Below are positions 23,882 to 37,500 of a stretch of 64,000 nt of DNA, piece after piece (positions within the stretch are counted from its first letter, which is position 1; each line of letters starts with the position of its first letter). Under the pieces are notes generated by a model. It was not told the origin of the DNA, did no database searches, and saw nothing but the letters and a program-made list of their open reading frames with translations. The position numbers and the translations under genes were made by a program. The stretch comes from Macquaria australasica (lineage: Eukaryota; Chordata; Actinopteri; Centrarchiformes; Percichthyidae), in contig SEMN01000049.1 of NCBI GenBank assembly GCA_005408345.1, positions 1,798,001 to 1,862,000 of the forward strand. Reading direction: 5' to 3'.

Positions 23882-26800
23882 ATGGGGGACTCAAAGCTCT
23901 GCCTTTTGCTGCTCCTCAGTACATCTGCCTTGGCTTGTGAGTAGTTCTTAGAAAACCTCCCTTTTGAACATTGTACATAGTTTAACTGTTGAGTTATTTT
24001 TTTATTATTATTATTTAATCAAACATTCCCTAAATTGTATTTTATTCTTTTTACAAAGCTTTAAAAGTATGTTATAATAAACTTTAAAAAAAATAGCACG
24101 TAAGAATGTTACCCACCTATGTGTCACAATAATAATTTTGACCTAGGATCTATGGATTCGTGTAGTCATGCTTATTTTATTTTTTTTAACAGTCAATCAG
24201 TTGCATTAGAATTACTGAAAAAATAAATGATCTGACTTTTTTCTAAACAGTTGCCCAAGATGAAGATCAGCCAACCTGCCTGCGTAAGTTACACCAGACT
24301 ACTGTGTTGACATCCAGTCTACACATTTACAATAATTTTATGAGAGTAAAAAGATTGCTTTTACATACAAAATCTCTTTTTAATACTGATTTTCTCTTCT
24401 AGTGGCAAAAAGGTACAAGACTCTACACAAGTATGAATACCAATATGAAGCTGAATCTTTGAATGCCATCAACGGAGCCTCACAGCTCAAGAACGGACCC
24501 AAGGCCTCTTGCACGGTACAAGAAAGATCTTTCACAGTCATCTTTAGTCATCTGATTTTTCTCTTTCCATCTTTTTCAGAGAGTTAGATAAAACATGTTT
24601 ACATTTACCTTCTCTCACAGGTTGAAATTGAAGTGCCTCAGACTTGTAGTTTCATCGTCCGCACCACTGGTTGTAGACTGAGTGAGGTGGTCGACATGGA
24701 CGCAGAGGGCAACCCTGTGTTCGTTCCTGCACCCAGCTCTGATGCCTTTGCCTCTGAAATGGAGAAGTATGTTACTCCATGAAAATCCCTCATGTCAAAG
24801 ATTATCTTTGAAACTTTTATCACCAATCTGATATTTGTTTTTTGAGATTTTGCACTGATAATTAATTTTAAATATCATACATTTTCTTTTAGATATCCTC
24901 TGAAGGTTGTGGTTGAGGGTGTGTACGATGTGAAACTGTACCCTGAAGATGGTGAGACAACAACAATCCTGAACATCAAGAGGGGTATCATCTCTGCCCT
25001 GGCTGTGCCTCTGCTGGAAGAAGACAAGAACAAGAACATGGTACATTAACCAAGAAAATGAAAAATCTGCATATTTTAGTACCACCTTCAAAGTAAACAT
25101 GCTGATATTAACAGTTTGAAGTAGTAGTATATTATATTATATCAATTATAAATTATATATATTATATAATTTTTTTTCCTCCAATCATCCATTTCAGCCC
25201 ACTATCCACGGCAAGTGCAAGACCTACTACACAGTCAACGCTAGAGAGGACATTGCAACTGACATAAGCCTCAACAGGGATCTGTCCAGATGTGACAAAT
25301 TTGTCCCAATGAGAGATCACACCAGCCCCCTGGCACTTATCTCTGGCATGGTAAGATATCCTCATTGTCATTGTCTGTGGTAGTAACACAAACTTTTCAG
25401 ATAAATCTTCAGGAGTTGATTAAAAAATACCTACCTGATGACAGCTTTTACACTAGCCACATGTGCTATCCTACACATCCAGTCTTGGATAGTTATCAAA
25501 TCAAAATATTCTTTGTGTTTGTGAAAGCAGCAAGAGTAATTTTTGTAAATTAGGAAAAAAATAGGTTAGTTAAGTTGAGCTCTAATAGCAACAAACACAA
25601 AATAAGGAACCACCTAAAGAAACTCAAACTTTATGGAATAAAAATCCAAGTAAAACAACTTGAATGACAAGTGGTATCTGGGAAGTGCAGTGAAAACTTT
25701 TTAACTCTTTTATTTCAATTAATCAACTATATTCATATGATTCTTTGTCTATTTTCAGAACTACCCTCTTGCCCAGCTGGTCAGAAGCTCACAGACCTGC
25801 AACTACAAGTTTGACAATGAGAAGAAACACATGACCTCTGGGTCCTGCACTGAAAACCACGTCCTCATTCCCTTCTCTCATAAGTAAGTCAAACCTTTTA
25901 CTTGACTCTATCAAATGCTCCGTTATGTAGGTGTACATATTGATGTGTTTTGTGCATAAGAGCTACACTATTTTTAACCATGTGTTTTCTTCCTACAGGG
26001 GAGAATATGGAGTTACCAATGTTGGAAAGCAAGAACTGACTCTGGTTCAGGTTTCTCCTCACAATGAAAGAGTCTTTGACCACAGTAAGCCCTTTGTTGA
26101 ATTTGTATTGTTTTGATTTATAGTTGATTGTTTTAAAATTGTCACTAAATGTAACATTAACTCATTGTAACCATGTTGTTTGTGTATCATAGGTGACATT
26201 GTCAAGGGTCTTCACATGGAGGCTGTTGAGGACAAGAGTGCTGTCCAGGATAAGGATGCAGGTCTGAACCTCCTGAGAGAACTGGCCACTCTGCCCGAGA
26301 CCGAGGGTGAGAGGAGGGCCCACCTCTTCCACAAGCTTGTCACCGTGGTCCGTGGAATGAAGACTGAGACCCTGAGCCCCGCCATTCCTGAGGCTCTGGC
26401 AGTGTCCCATGTCCTGACCTACCAGGTTCTGGCCCAGTGTGGAACCCCTGAGTGCAGCAGTGCCATAATGCAGATCCTCAGGACTTTTGACAGCTCCTCG
26501 CTTGAGGTTGATGCCAGCGTTTTTGCTATGGGACTCATGTCCAATCCTTCTGCCCTCCTGATCAATGACATGCTTAAGATGGCTAAATACAAGCCCAGCA
26601 GGCCCATCATGTATGCTCTGAGCAATGTTGTCAAGAGGTGAGTGAAGTTAACCACACTTTATTCCAGGATAAATATCTGAATAACATTTCAGAAGACGTT
26701 TTCCTCTTTGTATAAAATAAGATACACAGGTTTTGAATTCTAAATATCTTTTTTCTTCAACAGGTGGTACAAAGCTGAAGGAAAACTGATCCCTGAGATT

Positions 26801-29800
26801 CACTCCGTTGCTGAGTTCATGGCTGCCCAGTTGGGTGACTGTTCTGGTGACAAGGACAACACTTTCATGACATTGAGAGTGGGTAACCTTCCCTATAGAT
26901 CAAAATTTAAATGACTGCCAACACCGATAAGCAGAATATTAATGTGTCCTTTAATTGTAGGTTATTGGAAATATGGCTCCAGCTGTGGTACCTGCTAGTC
27001 CTGCACTCAGAGCCTCTGTGATCCAGTGTGTGAACCAACCTGCAGCTTCCCTGGCTGTTCAGCAGGCTGCCATTCAAGTGTACAGGCTGACTCTCGTCCC
27101 TGAAGAGGCAAGTGTAATGGGTGTAATGGGTTTCACAGATTATCTGAATAATTATTTCTACAGTATGCTCATTTTATTGATCTCGTTTGGTCACAGGGCA
27201 GAGAGGTTCTCATGCAGGTGCTTTTGGACAGTGCCAGCCCCATGCAAAAGCGTATTGCTGCATATCTGGTACTTATGAAAGACCCTCAGCCCACTGAACT
27301 GGCCCAGCTGGCTGAGGCCTTGCCCAATGAGCAGGACGAACAAGTCAAGAGCTTTGTGATCTCCCACATTACCAACATTTTGTCCACAACTGAGCCAGAG
27401 ACCCAAGAGTAAGTGAAAAGCAGATGCAGCTATATATATTTATATTTTTTAAATTGTTGTTTTACTACATGGTGAGTAGGTGTCCCAATTTGGTCACCAT
27501 CAGCTATAACTGTAACATTTTTTTCTTTCCTACAGACTGAGACAGAAGATCCATGATGCCCTGCAGGGTAATGAGATCGGGCCCACCATGGACCCCACCA
27601 TGTTTTCTCGCAACTACAAGATCGGATCTGTGGAGGGCAACATGATCTTTGAGGGTACCAGCTACCTGCCAAAGGAGGTCATGCTTGAAATGACTCTGAA
27701 GGCATTTGGTTATGACATTGACATGATGGAGGTACATATTTTGAGCTATTTTAATGTAAACTGTGCTTTCTACTATTTTTCAGTAAGCTAAGTTGTGATT
27801 GAAAACTTTGTCACCTTTACAGATTGGCATGGAGGGCAAAGGATTTGAGCCAACTGTTGATGCTCTGTTTGGAAAGAATGGATTCTTCCCCGACACAGCC
27901 CTGAAGACAGTGTACTTTGTCTCTGACAACATGCCACTCAGAGTCAATGAGATCCTGCAGAACATGCTGCCTGCTCTGAAGAAGGACAGGATGAGGAGAC
28001 AGGTACTCAGACCAATCTTTTTGGTACCCATTAATTAGTCTAAAAACACTGAAATTATGATGATCAATTTTTCCATAAGTGAAACATCTTTTAATCGAGT
28101 GTGCATATCTATGTTCAGGCCTCCCAGAACTTGATGAGAGACATCGGACGCAACCTCAACAAACTCGTAAGGGAACTGAAGACGGCACAGTCTCCCGAGG
28201 CAATGGTTTACCTGAGACTTTTGGGAAATGAGCTGGGATATCTGAAGACCAATGAAATGGAGGAGATGGCATATTCTGCTGCCATGATGATTGACAGCAT
28301 GTTCAAGATGTTCCCAACTGATGTAAGGAAATTATTAGTTATCTTTCTAAAAGAAAAGCGGACAATGAAACAGTGCATTACTTTATAAATTTGTTGCTTA
28401 TGATTTAAATGTCCTTAAAATGTGAATTTTCATTTGCCACAGCTAATGAAGGCACTGATGACCAAGGCTGACAACACAATCTTTGCCCACTACATGTTCA
28501 TGGATAATGAATTCTTCCTGCCTACTGTCACTGGTGTGCCTCTGAGGATTGCACTGTCTGGTACTTTCACCCCTGGCATCAAGGGTGGACTTAAGATTGC
28601 TACTGACATGGTAATTATCTTTAAAATTATTTCCAAAATGTGTTTTACAATTAACTAACTGTCTGGTTTTCTTTAACACAGAATCAACACAACAAGTCAC
28701 CTATGTCTACTGTGTTTCCACAGAGTGAAGTTACCTTCATGCCGTCTGCTGGCATTGAGTTTGTAACTCAGGTTGGCTCCCACATCCCTGAATATGTCAA
28801 CTCTGGATTAGAGATGCACACCAACATTTTCCACGAGAGTGGGCTCAGTGCCAAGATCTCCATGGGACGCAACAATGTCAAGCTGACCATCCCTGCTCCA
28901 ATGAGTCCAACAAAGCTCATCAAAATGACGTAAGTCTAAGTAGAACTTTCAGATATCATGCAATTTTCATGCATTTACCTTAAATGCTGGACACAGGTAA
29001 CACCATCACTAGTAATGGAGAAAGAAACAGCCAGAAGCTGCTTTACACTTCTGGTTGTAATCAGCTGTTAATATAGCTAACATGAAGTATAAAGGGGACA
29101 AGATACCTGTGTTTGTAGCTTAAGTGCAACATTTTTTTCTCCGTGTAATCATGGCCTAAAATAATATAGAGGATCTTATATCTGTGATTGCAACAATTTC
29201 ATTTTTTCTACATGTAAATCAAAACAGCTAAAGTTACATTTTAACTTTGCTACATTGACAATTTAGAAACAACCTGGTGGCAGTGACTGGATCAGAGGTG
29301 AAGACCATTCCCCCTATGGTGATGGACAAGGTTGATGTTAATGAGTGCACTCCCTTCTTTGCTGGAATGAAATACTGCACTGCTCTGCAGTACACTGATG
29401 CTTTCTCTCATGAGACAGCCCCCTACTTCCCCTTCACCGGAGACAGCAAGTAAGCAAGACTTTCTAAACAACCAGCAAATATTTGTCTTTTTAAAATAAA
29501 TTACCTACGAATATTGGCTAATTAACTGAATTATCCAAATAGATTTGCTGTGGAGCTCCACCCTACTGGTGAAGTCACTGAGTACACAGCCACTGCTGCC
29601 TACGAACTCCTCAAGGAGGGAGAAGAGGGCCGACAGAAGGTTGACTCTGTGAAGTTTATTCTGAGGGCTGAAGGTAATGTACAATATTGAATTCTTTTTC
29701 CTAATTTATCACCAGCTAAATTTGGAAAATCACTGAAGTTTAGTGGAGTCATGTAATATCACTCTATTGGTTGGACAATAACAGGTGCAGATCCCACTGA

Positions 29801-31507
29801 AGCCAGAGCAATCATGAAATATAACAGAAGGAAGAATGTCATCACAGCCGACATCCAGATCCCTGACTATGATGTGGAGGCTGGACTCAGGCTGGGTGTT
29901 GTTGATGGAAACACCAAGGGCAAAGGAACTCACTCCATCTCTCTTGACTTTATAAACAAGAACATCCCTCAGCTCTCCCTGGTTGGTCGTGCCAAGTAAG
30001 AAATCAACCATAAATCCTCATGATTACTGTCACATTCATCATTGAGAGTACACTAAATCACTGTTACATTTTTCAGTCTGAAGGCCATGAAGGAAGGTAT
30101 GCTGCAAGTCCAACTTCTTGTCCCCTCAATCAGTGCTGATGCCACTGTCACAGCTGACATGAAACGTGATGAAGAATTGGAATTGGAGCTTAAGAGTGAA
30201 ATCAAGGTCATGGACGCCACTTCTGAGCAGAAAATCGCAATGAAATATGGTAATGTAATTTTCCAGTTATCCTTTTTTTCAGGATATTACATAACCATTA
30301 ATCCAATAGTTGCTTACTTCTTAGACAGATGCATATAAACTTGGGTCACATCCTAAAGGTAGCTACATCCAGCATTATCAGAATTGTGGTTAAAATTTGG
30401 GACACAAAATATGGGGCCAAAAACCAATCACATGACACTGTTGGCAATTTAAAGGCAACTCAGTTTGAGGGGGCAATTATCGAAACAGAATGAAGATTTT
30501 GATCATTTCTGCTAACCATCCCGCACATGCTGCAGTCATCAAAGTCAGAAATGTTTTAGTTACAAACCTGTTATATTTCCTGAGAGGAAATGCTGAATTT
30601 TTGTGGAGTAAATTTACTCCCAACTTAACTTGAAAAATATTTCTTCATGTCTCAGGATTGAATTAATTGTTCTCTATTGTTGCAGATGCCAGCAAGGTTG
30701 AGGTTGAGTTCAAGTCTAATGTGAACACTGAGACCACCAGCTTGCCAAATGCTGATATGATTGAGAAGTATGGCAACCAACTTCTTGATATGCAGGTGGG
30801 GCAGACCGACATGAAGGTCCGTCACATCTTCAAGAAGTTTATGGAGGTATGAATCTTGGATTTTACAATTATTGAGATTTTCTTTGGCAAAAATGTGAAG
30901 CATGATTAAAACACTGATTGTCTTTGTTTCTTAGGCAGCAAACAACTACATGGACAAGTATGGTGCTGATATCCCTTACATTCAGAACTTCAGAGTACCT
31001 GATATGCCTGAGATTTCCCTGCCAGAGACACTGTTCCTGAATACGTAAGTGTGAACAAGTCCATGATAAATGTTTAAATAACCTGAATATTTTTCCAAAA
31101 CATTTATGCATTTTCCTTTTGTCTTTTCAACAGTGAGGCAAAGGCTGTCTACTACTTCAACAATGAGCGCCTCACCATTGCTATCCCTCTCCCTCTTGGA
31201 GGAAAGTCAACAGACATGCTTAACTTCCCACCAGCTTTGACCACACCTCACATGTCTTTGCCCCAATTTGGACTGGAGATCGTCTCCATGGAGATTCCAA
31301 TCCCAGAGCTTGTTGTCCCTGAAAGTATTACTCTGTCTATTCCCCTTTTCGGCAAAGCTGAGGTTTTAACTCTGATGAGGAGCAACCTATACAACATGGA
31401 GGCCTCGTGGGCTGCCGGCAAAGATGTTGTGGAGACACCAAGCTACTCAGCTAAGTTTGATGTGAAAGGAACCTCCCCACTTGACATCCTCTCAATAAAG
31501 ATTGAAG
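23882..31507 (+). CDS. apob: apoB gene 1, coding exons 1-24: N-terminal lipid-transfer module
   Basis: Exons: 23882-23936, 24251-24283, 24403-24515, 24621-24766, 24893-25040, 25198-25350, 25759-25883, 25999-26084, 26193-26637, 26764-26878, 26961-27107, 27197-27408, 27536-27731, 27823-28002, 28119-28322, 28443-28610, 28724-28929, 29267-29449, 29543-29673, 29785-29995, 30077-30249, 30686-30846, 30935-31044, 31134-31507. They encode aa 1-1358. Conserved blocks include NIKRGIISAL (exon 5), the helical-domain pair CGTPEC (exon 9), FEPTVDALFGKNGFFPD (exon 14) and the proline-beta motif IPLPLGGKS (exon 24). This module is related to vitellogenin and MTP and contacts MTP during lipid loading. Sizes and phases match gene 2 exon by exon, with small in-frame differences in exons 2, 9, 13, 14, 18, 20, 22 and 23. 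Confidence 0.93.
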
Positions 31508-34500
31508 GTATTTCATAGTAAATATCATTCATGAATTTAGAATTTGTTACATTGGTATGCTTATCTCACAGTTAAAATGGTGTGTTGTTCACTCTTTGTA
31601 GAACAGTTTTCAGTTAATTTGACCTCCACTGATGTGAAACAATGTGACTTTCAATTACAATTTTACAGTGTTCTCTGATAAAACTACACTAAACTAGTGA
31701 TTGTATATCTTTCTGTTAGGTATACTGTATACGAGCAAAAAAATCTCAATGTTTTGTCAAAAGGTAATCACACTATGCAATTATCAATTATCTTGTATTC
31801 TTTTGTGTTTTATTTAGGCTCTGGAATGTTGGCCACCACTGATTCCATCAAGGCACATTTGAAAAGCTCTTTGGCCCATAAATTCATTGAAGCCAGTATT
31901 AGTATTGTTGAGGATGTGAGCATCACAGAAAAAATCAATTTGAGATCAAGCAGCAAGATTGAAGCCACAAGCCCATTTGGTCTCAACATGGCACTAGAGC
32001 ACACTGGTATGGCTGGAATCAACACTGAAGAAATCTCTGCTGATAGCAACTTTGAAGGAATGTTCAAGGCTGGACCCATGTATGGCAAGACCACTTTGAC
32101 CCAGTCATTCACCGTCTTCCCATTCAGGCCAGAAGCAAAGATTGATTCTACTGTTCAGTTTGACTCCAGCATTGTTAAGGCCCAGAACACAATTACAGCA
32201 ACCTTTGCCAATGGTGAATTCTCAGTTGTGTCAAACACCAATGCCTTTGAAGACATCTTGACCCATGTTGCTGAGCTTTCCTTCAAAGACCACAAGCTGT
32301 CACTGAAATGTGGTGCAAATGCTCTTGCTCTTGGTATGAAGATCCGCAACCAGGCTGAAGCCTCTGCTGGTGCCGGCGAAGTCATCATGAGAATGGAGAC
32401 AAATGCAGACTACTCTGAAAACCATGTTTACTCTCTGCTGACTGCCTCTCTTGATGTCAATGGTCTGGCTGTAAACAACGATGCCACCATTAAGCTCCTT
32501 GAGAATGAGGCTACTCACAAGGCTATTCTGAGAATGAACAAGGATGGTTTGACCACAAGTGGAACAACCACCCTCCAGAGCCCCCTGTCCCTGGAAAACA
32601 CCTTCAATGCTGGGCTTGATGCTTCAAAGGCTACTTTATCCATTACCAACAAGGCTGCAATGCGTGACATCAAGGTTGATAATGCCAACACTCTGACCAT
32701 TACTCTCTCTAGTCTTGACTTCATCTCAAAGGCTGAAGCCACCGCAAGTGAGTTTGCCTCTTACACTCATGATATCACCGTCGACCTGAAACCCTTCACT
32801 GCTTTTGCAAATGTTAATAACAACCTGAAACTCCTGGCGGCAAACTTCATTAATGACGCTCAGCTGCAGGCAGAGCTTTACAAGATGGACCTGACTGGAA
32901 GCCTGAAAGCCATCTATGGTGAGGAAGAGATCAAGCACACCTATCAGGTAAATTATGCTGATATGACTGCTAACGCAAAGTGCAGCACCACTGGAAAACT
33001 CTTTGGAACTCACATGAGCCACAACACCGAGCTTGAAGTTGTCGGTCTCGCTGCCAGGATCACCAACGATGCCCGCTTCAACTCACAGCCAATGCGCTTT
33101 GACCACACCATCCGTTGCAGTATTGTGCCTTTTGATTTCAACCTTGATGCCATTTTCAATGGTGATGGAGACATGACCATGTATGGAAAGCACAGTGCCC
33201 AGCTCTATGGCAAGTTCCTCCTTAAAGCACAACCCCTGGCTTTTGCTAGCTCACATGAATGCAGAGCATCAGTAACCCAGCAGCTAGATAATGGTTATTC
33301 CCTTGAGACCACATTTGACAACAAGATGGATAATGTCCTGTCACTCCAAGAGCAGAAGACCAGTTTTAGAATGAAGTCTAAAGTAAATGAGCATGCTTTT
33401 AATCAGGACATAAGTGTTTACAACACTGCTGAGAAAACTGGAATTGAGGTTTCTGGCACTGTCCTCACAAACATCCTCAACACAGCCTCCACAGAGAACC
33501 AGGAATTCACCATCTCTGGCTTCCTCAAGTATGATAAGAGCACAAATAGTCACATAATTCAGTTTCCTATAATTGAAAGTATTTCTACTTTCTTGGAAAG
33601 CATCAAGGTGCTTGTTGTAAATGTTGCAGAGGCACTGCAAAACTATGTTAACAATGAGGACATCGGGACTAGGCTTGAGACTCTTTCACAACATTTAAAT
33701 GACTTTGTTTCTCAACTGAATATAGAAGGCAAACTAATTCAACTGAAACAGCAACTAAATGATTTTACCCCAAACTATGTAATTTCCAGGGATGATGTGG
33801 AAGCCTCTTTGAGGAATCTGAAGATTACTGTTGAGAAACTGCTGGCTGATCTCACTTTTCATATCAAACAATTTGGTGGTATGATGAAGGACATTTTTGC
33901 TAGTGGCACCCTCCCTGACACCATCATTGAGAAGATCCAGCAACAGCTGAATGCCATTAATGAGGAGTATGACATCAAGGCTATGGTTGTGTATGTGGTT
34001 GATACCATAAAAGAGATGGTCCAACAGATTGACCTGGAAAAACTGAAGGGCAGCAGCATTGCTTTCCTGTATGATATCGATGCAAAGTATGAAATCATGG
34101 CTAAACTACAGGTAGTCATTAGTGATATGAAGCAAATAATTGAGACCTTTGACATGCAGACATTTGCTGCTGAGCTGAAGAGGTATATTTCATCCATCAA
34201 CTTTAAAGCTCACATTGAGGAGATTTTCAGCGATATAACAGATTATATTAGGGAAATGATTCAGGACTTTGACATCCTAGGTAAGATCAACACATTCTAT
34301 GCCAAGATGAGAGAGTTGATTGTAAAGTTTGAGGCTGACAAAAAGCTTCAAGCCATCTTGGAAAAGGTTGTGGAGCTCGTCAAGCAGTTCAGAATTGAGG
34401 AAACCAGCAGGACTGTAGCCAAGATGGTGAAGGATGCAGACATCCCTACCAAATTTATGGAAGTCTTCCAAGGAGCTATCAACTACTTGAAAGAAACTGA

Positions 34501-37500
34501 GGTTAAGGATATAATTGCACAGTTCAATGTATATATTGGTATTATTGAGCAGAAATTGAAGTCATTTGATTATAATGACTTTGTGGATCATGCCAATCAA
34601 ATGATAGCTAAGTACACTGCTCATTTGAATGACTTGATTAGGTCTCTTGAAATTCCCCAGAAACTTAAGGCAACAAGAGATTTTGCCAACTTTGTCTTAT
34701 CCTCTTTTAGGGGTTCTGTGGAACAACTGAGAGAAATTAAAATAGCGAAATTTATGAAAATTGTGAAGGATATCTTTGACCAGGTTGTGTTAAGTAATCT
34801 GAAGGGTTTTGCTGAAATGTTGAAGCAGGAAGTTGCAAAACTGGATGTCACTGCTGAAATTACCTCTTATCTGCAGTTGGCAAGAAAGTGCTATGTTGAG
34901 TTCATAACCATTGCCACTGATATTTTCACCAGTATGGTTGAGATCATGAAGAAGGTGGCATCTCAGAAGAAAATTGCCAGTGAGATATTGCAGATCATCG
35001 AAGGGCTCATTACTGGACTGAAGAAAGCTGAGCTGAACATGCCATCCTTCATCATTCCTCTCACTGATCTTGTTGTGCCTTCCATGAAGTTCAGCATAGA
35101 TGAGCTTCACCAGTTTGAAATCCCACCACAGCTGGACATCCCTGAGTTCACTATCTTGGGCTTCCACACTGTGCAAGCCACCACCATCTCAACTAGTGAC
35201 ATTAAACAGAGAATCATTGACTTGATTGATTTTGTTCTCAACCTTGAGATGAAGATGTTTGATATGGGTGCTTCGTTTGGAGACCTGACTATGAACTACC
35301 TTCCTGCCTTGCCTGAGTTTTCACTTCCTGAGATAACTGTACCTGAGTTCTCCTTTCCTCCTCTTCCTCATGTTCCAGCAGAGAAACTTGTTAAGACTCT
35401 CCAACTCCCAACATTTATCCTGCCAGTTATTCCTAGTGAGATCATGATTCCAGGATTTGGTAAACTAAGTTATGAGATAAAAGTCAACTCCCCCATTTAC
35501 ACAGTTAGGAATGCTGCTGAAGTCCAGAGCTCTCTTGATGCAGATGAGACTCCTCAGCTGACAGCTTTTCTGACTTCCCAAGGGACATCTCTCAGCTTTG
35601 AAATCCTTAACTTCAACCTGGATTCCACTGCTCGTATTGCTGTTCCCAGTGGGCATCGTGTGATTGCTGCTGAGACCCTTAAGTTCACTCACAATTGTCT
35701 TGCATTGGACCATCATGCATCTGTGATATTTTATGACTTCTCAGCCCAGGCCTCAGCCAAGACCATAGTAAAGGCCACCACAGCACCTTACAATGCTGAA
35801 CTTTTAAATGACGCTTTCTTAGCTACCAAGGGTGGTTTATCTGCCACTATTGACACTTCCTATAAACATGTGCTCAACCTCCCCATCATGGGCCTCACTG
35901 GTGAGACATCTGTAACTCAAAAAGCTATGGCCCGCCAGGAAGGTACCTCTATTACAATAACTGTTGGAAATCAGGGTACTACCACCTTCAACTCTCATGA
36001 CAGTATCCACAAGAGTGACTTGCAAGTCACGGTCAATCCAAGTACAGTCAAGTTGACCTTCATTAGTGACACAGATACATTCCTTTTGAAGATGAGACAG
36101 ACGCTGAGTGCTGACTTTGTCATCTTTAGCTATTTCAAGTTTGATATTCGCTCTGAAGCAGAAGGCCCTACAATCAAAAACAACCTTTTAGTGGGATCAG
36201 TAAATGCCAAACTGCATGACTTGAAGCTTGAGCTGAAGGCAACCCATAACACAGATTTAATTGGCATTGTCAGTGGAGCTTTACACAATACGATTGATGT
36301 TGCTCTCTGTCCCAGGGAAGTTGTGTTCAGCTTTCAGAATAAGGGAAACACCAAGGTCAATTTCAATAATGCTTTTACTGCCAAAATTGATCTGCAGAAT
36401 GATTACTCTGCAAAATTCAGGCCTGACACACAACATATGAACACCGTAGCTCTGGCCCGTCTTAATCAGTACAAACTGTTCTGGAACTTGACTGTTGAGA
36501 ACAATGAGAGGGAGGGTGCCATCCTTGCTGCCATAGAAGGGGAAGCAAACCTTGATTTCCTGACTAGGCCCATCAGCATTCCTGAGATTGATATTCCATT
36601 TGTTGACTTACGTACCCCAGCTATTAGTGATCTTGACTTGTATGACCAAACTGGGCTGAAACATATTTTGACCACCACTGAGCAGACTGTTGATGTTGAC
36701 GCCAAGATTGTTTACAAGAAAAGCCAGACTGCCCCCCTTGTTGATATTATGGGTCTGATCCAGATTCCTTCTGTGGGTAACCTGATCACAGAGCTGTCTT
36801 TCAAGTCTGCCATCATTAATCTGAATGTCAATGCTGGACTGTATGCTGAGGATGATCTTGTGTTCCGTCTGGGAGCTACTACAGCCTCTGTGTTTGAGGG
36901 TCTGAAAGCCAAACTTGATGGCACCACCAGTCTGACCACCAAGAGAGGAATCAAGTTGGCCAATTCCCTCTCCCTTGAAAATCATCACATCCAAGGCACT
37001 CATGACAGCACCATCAGTATGAGTGCTGAGACTTTTGAAACTGCCATCTCTGTGGCTACTGTTGCAAAGATTGCCCTGCCTATACTCAACCTGGAGGCAA
37101 ACCAAAATTTGGTTGCAGACACCAAAACAAAAGTAAATGCTGTCTCCACTTTGAGGATGAGGGGGGATTTCAACATCCCTGTGATTAAGGCTGTTGGAAA
37201 GGCTGAGGCAGACCACAGTCTGAAGCTGGAGGGAACCTTTGAGTATGTTTCCATGGAGTCATCCACCAGGGCAAACATGGATGGCACAGTGCTTGAAGAC
37301 TATCTAGTTTTGGGAGTCCTGGATAATGAGGTTAATCTGTACCTGAATAATGATGGCCTACGCTCCACCTCCAAGGTTATTGCTGATGTCAAACTTAACC
37401 ATGGCACCACCAAAGTCATTGGCATGGATGTAAATGAGAATCTTGCTGTTGAAGCCTCCCTGAACCGTGTGTATGCAGTGCTGCAGTATACTGGCAACAA

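Noticed and set aside
31697..31817. In-frame Met codons upstream of the giant exon of gene 1
   Set aside because: This stretch is intron: the preceding exon ends in GAAG|GT at 31507 and the TAG acceptor at 31815-31817 restores the apoB frame. The same structure is seen in gene 2.
36608..37216. 202-codon open frame on the minus strand
   Set aside because: Antisense to the giant exon of gene 1, in which the sense frame matches apoB throughout.
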